From Hydractinia symbiolongicarpus (Eukaryota > Cnidaria > Hydrozoa > Anthoathecata > Hydractiniidae), in NCBI RefSeq assembly GCF_029227915.1, contig NC_079875.1:11593001-11657000 (forward strand): a DNA stretch of 64,000 nucleotides, given 5' to 3'. Within the stretch, counting starts at the first letter, position 1, and every line of letters starts with the position of its first letter. A model generated the notes under the pieces. That model was not told the DNA's origin, did not search any database, and saw only the letters and a program-made list of their open reading frames with translations. A program made the position numbers and the translations under genes. Positions 58,260-64,000 of this stretch are shown here, piece by piece.

Positions 58260-58587
58260 AGGCTTTTTGAAATACATATACTTGCTGATTGATTTATACA
58301 TAGTTTACATGTTTTATATATTTTAGCTGTATATTTTTTTATGTATATTGTCACTTATTGTACTTTTTAACGCTGGAAAAAGCCTGAACAAGGCGATAAA
58401 TTTTGTTACTATTAGGTCCGCCCATTTGGCGTATTTTAACGCGCATTCTGGGCGGTTATCTCCCAAAAAATTTTTTTGCTTAGTTACATAAAAATCCTGG
58501 ATCCGACCCTGAAACATACAAAGCTTTTAGAGTAAAACATTAACAAATGAGGACCAGTAGTATGCTTAACTGGCTATGCAAGGTTGT

Positions 58588-58915
58588 ATGAGATCTATGG
58601 AGATAACAGGCCTCAGACGTTGTGATGTATCAATTTTTTATTCCTACATGAATCTATTTTTAAAGAAAAATATAAAACGGACGTGTACAGGGAAGGAAAT
58701 TGGGTTTTTATTAGTAAGACTGGCAATAAATCTTGCCCAGTTAAGAATCTAAGTAACTATTCAGAACTTGCAAAGTTAAAAGGTCGAGAGATCAGAGGAA
58801 TTTATTTGCGGAGCAATGAGTCACAGGATCTTTAAGAAAAGGAAAGAGTTTATCATGCGCAAGAATTAGAGAAATACTCTTAGCAGAGTTGGCTAGTATA
58901 GCTAGAGTAGAGATG
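58588..58915 (+). pseudogene. tyrosine recombinase fragment
   Basis: Three frames separated by small frameshifts carry pieces of a phage-integrase-type recombinase. EITGLRRCDVSIFYSYM holds the region normally following the first catalytic Arg. KTDVYREGNWVFISKTGNKS and CPVKNLSNY are a conserved block in such eukaryotic recombinases. LSCARIREILLAELASI resembles the segment before the HxxR motif. The C-terminal catalytic Tyr is not seen. It starts about 80 bp after the hAT end and precedes the viral-like block on the same strand. It may be an independent Crypton or xerD-like element. Confidence 0.55.
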
Positions 58916-59134
58916 GAATATAATCAGGATTTTTTCGTCACGCTGCATTGCACAAAAGTGCGCTGATCATCAGCATAAATCCACTGTTCATCAACGCATG
59001 CGCTATAACATCATACGCAAATGGGGTAAAATCCCTAAGCGGTGCTGAGTCATGCATATCAAGGTTGAGTCACTATCATACAAAAATGAGTAGGGGAATT
59101 CCCAACCCGCTCTGTAATCTTCGAACTTTGTTGA

Positions 59135-59356
59135 AATCTGTATATAATAAAGAGTTGGTTTAAGAATGCAATCAGCAAACTATATAGCACCGTGTCGGCA
59201 CCAGTAGCGGCAACTTGCGACGCTCTTGCCGTTCGATTACAGAATGTGAGGGATACCGTTGCCTTCTACTATAACAAGGCAAGGGAACAAATTTCGGAAG
59301 GGACAACGCTTCACGACGAGATCGAACAGGAGGCAACCCGCGATTGTATTCTGTAG
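59135..59356 (+). pseudogene. unidentified frame upstream of the polymerase
   Basis: An open frame of about 73 codons without its own ATG contains SWFKNAISKLYSTVSAPVAA and ALAVRLQNVRDTVAFYYNKA, a helical, protein-like segment. Upstream similarity seems to continue in another frame (to 59161), suggesting a one-base insertion. It overlaps the first polymerase frame. I do not recognise a function. Related short proteins may accompany such elements in other cnidarians. Confidence 0.35.
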
Positions 59357-60610
59357 ATATCATGAACGGGACGTAACGGGTATCAGATCTCACGTGTACA
59401 AGGAAACCCACAAGTGCAAGACCATTCTAGAGTATGATGCAAACATGCTCTACCCGAGTACCTTGATGCAAGACTTTCCTTATGGGAAGGAACAGTTGAT
59501 TAAGGTGGTGGCCACATCGACATCGGCACATAAGTTAGAGCTACTGGCGCGGGGTGTGATGGATGGATTGTTGTTTGGGTTTGCCCAGGTTGATATCGAG
59601 GTACCCGAGGATCTGCGCGAAAGGTTTAGTGATATGGATCCCCTGTTTGTCGTCAAGGAGATACCTGATGGGCAAATCCCCAAGCACATGCACGAGTACT
59701 TGAAAAATACGCGCTGCAAGCGTGTTCCAGGTACACGTAAGCTTCTGGGTGAGAGCTGAAAAAGTCCTACTGTATACCCCTGTGCTAAAATGGTACATTA
59801 ACCATGGGCTGAAAGTGACTGCCTTTCACCAGTTCCTCAAGTACGCCCGGGATAAGCCCTTTGCCTGGTTCCCAGAGGAGGTTGCTGATGCACGACGACA
59901 GGCTGATAAAGACCCCGACAAGCGTATTGCGGCGGATGCGATCAAGCTGAAAGGCAACTCGTTCTACGGCAAGATTAATGAAGATTTGGCGAGGCACGCA
60001 AATACTACGTTTACGAGGGATGAAAAGGAGAAAATGCCGCTCTCCGAAGCCCGTACCTTGAGGACCTTGAAGAGATTGGGGATGTATATGAGGTAAGAAG
60101 GGGAAAACACAAGTGTACTATCGATAGAGCCTACCAGTGTGGTATTGCGGTGTACCAACTAGCTAAGCTTCACATGCTCGAATTTTACTACGATTTTCTG
60201 GACAAGTACGTGGATCGTCGAGACTTTGAGTACATTTACATGGACACTGACAGTGCCTATTTTGACATCTCCGGAGAAGAGTTGAGGGATGTCGTAAGTA
60301 CTCGAGTCGAACAGGAGGACTATTCAAACTTGAATTTATTGGGTTTCTGATGATTGTCCTGACAGCCAAGTGCTACTTCGTTGAAGGAAAAAAGGGTACG
60401 AAATTTCATGTAAGGGCATGTCAAAGAGACAAAATTAGTAGATACCTGGGTGCGCTGAGGGGTGGTTTAGACGTGGACAAAAACGTAGGTTTTCGGGTAC
60501 ATGAGCAGGGTATGATCACATAAGAGAAAAACAAGCTCGGGTTCTCGGCGTTTTATGACAAGCGAGTTGTACATGACGATGGTGCACATATCTCTCCGCT
60601 TGTGGTTTAA
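59259..60610 (+). pseudogene. protein-primed DNA polymerase B (Polinton/adintovirus-like), degraded
   Basis: Polymerase motifs occur in the right order. Motif A is YDANMLYPST near 59435. Motif B is KLKGNSFYGK near 59950. Motif C is YMDTDSAYFD near 60240. The C-terminal part (KCYFVEGKKGTKF and later FSAFYDKRVVHDDG) also matches this family. The frame is broken near 59745-59760, again near 60040-60095 and near 60345, and by a TAA near 60522. The 5' part, with the exonuclease region, is missing or unrecognisable. This polymerase would replicate the element by protein priming. The copy cannot be functional as read. Confidence 0.85.
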
Positions 60611-60807
60611 GGGAATAAAATGGAAGTGTGTTTGTATATCGCTGTAATGCTACCCTATATCCTGATCGCTTACATTCTTTTTCGTTATAAACGACTACTA
60701 ATAAAGATTATTATTGAAGATATAATTTCGGTTTGTCTGTTCAGTATTCATATTACTGTGGAAGTTTATCATTTCTTGAACATGATAGTTTAGTAGGCGA
60801 CGTTTCG

Positions 60808-60843
60808 GGAGATCCTTCTCCCATCATCGGGAGAAGGATCTCC
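60808..60843. repeat. perfect 15-bp stem, 6-nt loop hairpin
   Basis: GGAGATCCTTCTCCC and GGGAGAAGGATCTCC flank ATCATC. It lies in the gap after the polymerase, about 110 bp past an AATAAA at 60699. It may mark a transcript end or be a small repeat. Confidence 0.85.
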
Positions 60844-60880
60844 GATGATGATAAAATGATGATAAAATGCGGTAGTAATA

Positions 60881-61200
60881 ATGACCACAAGCAACGCTAC
60901 ACCAAAGGAAAAAGAAATTTCAGATATGCTCTATGAGACAATTGTAGACCTTGGTTTCACCTTTGCCTATGGGTAAATATTTTTTGAATATAACAAGGCC
61001 CTCTACAAAAATGGACACCGAAGCCATCCTCAAAATGGTTGCATACTTCGGGGAGAGCAAGTCGTGAAATGGCCGTCTCCAACGGATGGTTGCCGGTAAG
61101 TATCGTGCCGAAGCCCAAACAGAGTATACAAGCATGAGTTATGGAAGGAGTCAAGTGCTCGGGACGAAATACTAAATGGATATCAGATGATGTCGCGTAT
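60881..61200 (+). pseudogene. short unidentified frames between polymerase and zinc-ribbon gene
   Basis: From ATG at 60881 a frame runs 31 codons (EKEISDMLYETIVDLGFTFA) to a stop. Further open pieces follow in other frames, including RRMVAGKYRAEAQTEYT from about 61071. They look like one frameshifted gene. The function is unknown. Confidence 0.3.
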
Positions 61201-61262
61201 GTAAACAACTATTACCACCACACAAGTTTAAAATTAGGAGCAATACTTTAACTAAAAGTTGC

Positions 61263-61670
61263 ATGGTCTGCCTGGCCAGGGATAAGGAGAAGCAAGCTGT
61301 TAAAAACAACATGGAGGATTTTAAAATAGACGCCCTTGCTTTTGATGGGGAAATTAGAGGTGTTCAACAGGATGAAAACTACCTAATCCTGTATGATCTA
61401 CTCACATACAGGATTATACCCAGATATATTGAGCTTATTGGAGAAAGCCCCGAGAAGGCAAGGCTCGTTGAGAGGTACTGCAAGGCGTTGCAGTGTCTGC
61501 AGGGTAAATTAGTCGCCCCACTACCCTTCGAATACAAGGCCCGAAATACCAAGCTTTGCCCTGCCTGTCAGGGGTCCTTGGTGAACAATCACGGCGGTGG
61601 TGTGTTAATATGTTCCTCATGTGCAGCGGTATACAGGAAAATTCACAATTGGAAGTGGTTGAACTATTAG
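61263..61670 (+). CDS. zinc-ribbon protein, candidate late transcription factor (VLTF3-like)
   Basis: A 135-codon frame without internal stops. Its C-terminal part has CPACQGSLV and CSSCAAVYR, a CxxC-CxxC zinc ribbon in which the second knuckle reads like those of VLTF3/A2L-type late transcription factors. The N-terminal part (YLILYDLLTYRIIPRYIELI) is helical. The frame ends soon after the ribbon, so the protein is short compared with VLTF3, which continues for well over 100 residues. The VLTF3 assignment rests on the ribbon and the neighbourhood and is tentative. Start by first ATG. Confidence 0.45.
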   Translation: MVCLARDKEKQAVKNNMEDFKIDALAFDGEIRGVQQDENYLILYDLLTYRIIPRYIELIGESPEKARLVERYCKALQCLQGKLVAPLPFEYKARNTKLCPACQGSLVNNHGGGVLICSSCAAVYRKIHNWKWLNY

Positions 61671-61749
61671 CTTGTATAAACGTTCCCTGATACCTACAAA
61701 ATTGACCAGTAAAATTTGTGTTTGCCGTTAAAGGCAAGCACAAATCAAT

Positions 61750-62673
61750 ATGGAGGGTACCAGGAAATGCGCGCAATGTAAGCACTATCTTTCTTTGGAC
61801 AAATTCAAGATCAAGCGACACGGTCAACTAACAAAAAAGTGTATTAAATGTCTGGACAAAAAGAAAGCGTCACGTGAACGTACAAATTGTCCCCATCAAG
61901 GGCAAAAATGTAAGTGTTCAAAATGTGGAAGCTTTTTATTCCCGGACAGTTTCAAGATCAAGCGTAACGGTCAACGAACCAAATAGTGCATCAAATGCCT
62001 CGATGTCAACAAGGCGTCGATGGAGCTTACAAATTGCCCCCATCGGAGGCAGAGGGCTTGCTGTAAGGAGTGTAAGAGGGTTCATATTTGCAAACATGAA
62101 AGGATAAGATCGCAATGTAATGATGAATGTGGGGGTGGTGGTATCTGTACGGAGCATGGTTGGGTGAGATCAAAGTGTAAAGAATGTGGAGGTGGAAGCG
62201 TCGCGAACATCAAAGGATAAGATCTTGCTGTAAGGACTTCGGGGGGTGGAAGCATCTGCGTCGAGCATGGTAGGCGAAGATCAGAGTGCAAAGACTGTGG
62301 GGGCGGAGGTATTTGCGAATATGGTAGGCGAGGATCCACCTGTCCAATTCAAGATCCTGCCGGACATCTTGCCCATGTTGTATGCAGCAGAACACACAAA
62401 GCTCTACAGGGAAACAAGGAGCTCAGTTCTCAGGAGTATATAGGGTGCGACATGGCTATGCTGCGGACCCATATTGAAGCCCAGTTTGTTGAAGGTATGA
62501 CCTTGGATAATTATGGGGAGTGGCACATTGATCATAAAATCCTGCTACGGTATCGAGGAAATGATGATGCTCCATCGCTTGCGGAGGTTGGTAGAAGATT
62601 GCACTACACCAATACCCAACCTATGTGGGCAAGTGAGAATATAGGCAAGGGTAATCGATATATTACGGAATAG
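61750..62673 (+). pseudogene. Cys-repeat HNH endonuclease of giant-virus type, broken
   Basis: The N-terminal half has two related CxxC modules (CAQCKHYLSLDKFKIKRHGQ and CSKCGSFLFPDSFKIKRNGQ). A ladder of about 16-residue Cys-His repeats follows, of the form RSKCKECGGGxIC.HG. The C-terminal part, EWHIDHKILLRYRG with LHYTNTQPMWASENIGKGN, is an HNH nuclease of the kind common in large DNA viruses. An in-frame TAG at 61984-61986 and a frameshift near 62200-62225 break the gene. The likely role is a DNA endonuclease, perhaps a selfish one. The Cys repeats may bind DNA through zinc. Confidence 0.8.
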
Positions 62674-62686
62674 GTGTGGCTTGATA

Positions 62687-63316
62687 ATGAAATCTCCCGG
62701 CAAGAATAAAATGTTGGATGTTTTAAAAGACTCCCACACGTCAATCTTCACTGGCCCGACAAGCTGTGGAAAAACACAGCGTTTACTGAACCTCCTGGAA
62801 AACAAATACAGACGCCACTATTACAACATAGTCATTTTGTGTTCAACAATTAAATGACTACCTAAGATCTACCTAATATCTTGAAAGGTCCTCACTTTGG
62901 AAAGGGCCATATGTTTTTCTGATAGACCCAGGAAATGAGCTGTTTGAATGGATATCGAAATTGTCGTCGTTATTGGCAGAAGAGGACAGTCTTTTCGTTG
63001 TCGATGATGTAATAGCCAACGAGAGCCTCGATAGAAAAGGGCAGCCCCTGCTCGAATTGGCTATTTCAGGTAGGCATCGCAAGCATAATTTGTGGCTACT
63101 CACGCATTCATATACTGCCTTGCCAAAGAATTTCCGGAGGCAAAAGAAAGCCTTGTTTTATGGTACCCTAATGAGCGCCCGGATATGAAAATGATAGACG
63201 AGGAAACGAATCTCATCCCGGACTGGGATGAGATTAAAATTGAACTGAGGAAATCCAAACACGCTTGCTTGTACGTTAGATTGGAACACTCCAGAGCGTG
63301 GGAAATCCTTGAGTGA
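62687..63316 (+). pseudogene. A32-type packaging ATPase (FtsK-HerA), broken
   Basis: From ATG 62687, MLDVLKDSHTSIFTGPTSCG and KTQRLLNLLE include the Walker A motif GPTSCGKT (62753-62776). A stop at about 62854 ends this frame. The next frame holds SLFVVDDVI (Walker B) and SGRHRKHNLWLLTHSYTALP, the sensor region typical of A32 ATPases in Polintons. A third frame has the tail. In this family the enzyme pumps DNA into capsids. Frameshifts make this copy dead. Confidence 0.85.
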
Positions 63317-63358
63317 CCGTGGTGAAATTTTCAGGCCTACTTTGGTTATAAGAGAAAG

Positions 63359-64000
63359 ATGTCGTCGCAACTCACCCTATTCAACGCAACACCCGCAGGA
63401 GCCATTGAAACCCTGTTTGACAAGCAAGATCAACCCCTCTTCAAAAGGGCAGATCTTGGACGTTTTCTGGGTATTGCTAATATCAAGTCTAATTTTCAAT
63501 ATTTGACCGAGGAAACCAAAACAAGGCAGGGAATTGTGGGGTTAAAGGGAAAAATCCGCATGACATCTTCGTTACGCTGGGAAAATTACAAGATGAGCTC
63601 AAGGAGCAGCGTCAAGCTCTAGAAGACAGAGATGTTAACATTGCCATTCTCGAGAACGATCTTGACTCCATGGATGAACAACTCGTGGAGCTGGGGTACG
63701 AACTCGAAGTACAGACACAGGAAAACGCAAGGCTTAGAGAAAGACATGTACCCAATACTCAGGATCCCGGAATAGACAACGTTATCATCATCCACCGTAA
63801 GCACAGCGCACAGAATGACAACGAATACTATCGTTTCCTCTATTACTTCACGCGTGTTAAGGGGTGTAATATTAGCAGGAAGAGATTGTGGTTCAGTGAA
63901 AATTACCCGGGCGCGGAGGAGATTGTTGTCATCAACAACCCCAACGGCATGCATGCCTTTAATAGGTTCGAAGAAGAAGGACATGTGGAGCGTTTCAGAA
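63359..64000 (+). pseudogene. BRO-like protein with DUF3627-like C-terminus, continues past the window
   Basis: From ATG 63359, a BRO-N-type domain starts MSSQLTLFNATPAGAIETLF with FKRADLGRFLGI, as in BRO or MSV199-like proteins of insect DNA viruses and their endogenous relatives. A frameshift near 63540-63550 moves into a second frame that stays open for 150 codons to the window edge. It carries a coiled coil (about 63580-63740) and YRFLYYFTRVKGCNISRKRL with LWFSENYPGAEEIVV, a DUF3627-like C-terminal domain. The role is probably DNA binding or regulation. Only the N-terminal frameshift is seen. The end lies outside. Confidence 0.75.

Larger units (their letters stand above)
56659..58511 (+). 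mobile_element. decayed hAT element (1.85 kb)
   Basis: The ends CAGGGTCGGATGGAGG (56659) and, inverted, CAGGGTCGGATCCAGG (to 58511) agree at 14 of 16 positions and are typical hAT termini. The transposase C-terminus is recognisable inside (57977-58259). The 8-bp flanks do not match, so the target duplication is lost or the ends come from two copies. A tRNA-like SINE is embedded at 57763. Confidence 0.65.

Noticed and set aside
1-64000. Bacterial-type promoters, ribosome-binding sites, operons or CRISPR arrays.
   Set aside because: The window is eukaryotic: spliced genes, tRNA-derived SINEs and animal transposon families. No regular direct-repeat and spacer array was seen.

Overview
The window looks like nuclear DNA of an early-branching animal, most probably a cnidarian and perhaps a hydrozoan. 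It is AT-rich, with long introns, GT-AG splice signals, small tRNA-derived repeats, many TIR-flanked short elements and a short TTAGGG-type telomeric array inside an intron. There is no bacterial gene layout. The taxon is inferred from gene and transposon families and was not checked by a search.

One host gene dominates. On the minus strand, 22 exons run from an ATG at 51980 down to a TAG at 26195. All splice phases close and the spliced CDS is 4119 nt (1372 residues). The predicted product is secreted: signal peptide, NIDO, an extracellular core resembling VWDE proteins, VWD, a run of eight arginines, EGF, a Cys-rich segment, three TSP1 repeats and a C-terminal MAM domain. The first intron (7.3 kb) contains an ISL2EU/Harbinger-like DNA transposon with two tail-to-tail genes: a THAP plus DDE transposase on the plus strand and a SWIM-YqaJ-PHD nuclease on the minus strand. 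Both are lightly damaged.

Layout: 1-3765, noncoding. 3766-9300, a 5.5-kb TIR element carrying a nested 3.7-kb piggyBac-like element with TTAA ends. 9301-13200, noncoding with a pogo-like MITE, a tRNA-like sequence and a minisatellite. 13214-14755, a broken Ty3/gypsy retrotransposon (RNase H, integrase) with a hAT-like terminus in the RNase H part. 14900-26194, noncoding with MITEs, palindromes, tRNA-like sequences and minisatellites. 26195-51980, the host gene with its intronic repeats. 52454-52822, a small piggyBac-like MITE in the gene's 5' flank. 52827-58511, noncoding with a 580-bp MITE and a decayed hAT element. 58588-58915, a tyrosine recombinase fragment. 59135 to the window end, a degraded Polinton/adintovirus-like block: protein-primed DNA polymerase B, a zinc-ribbon protein, a Cys-repeat HNH endonuclease, an A32-type packaging ATPase and a BRO-like protein with a DUF3627-like C-terminus.

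The viral-like block shares one strand and reads as a replication, late-transcription and packaging module. It carries frameshifts and stops in nearly every gene, so this copy is an old endogenous one. The most notable results are the complete host-gene model with its octa-arginine site, the two-gene transposon in its first intron, and the viral-like block at the right edge.
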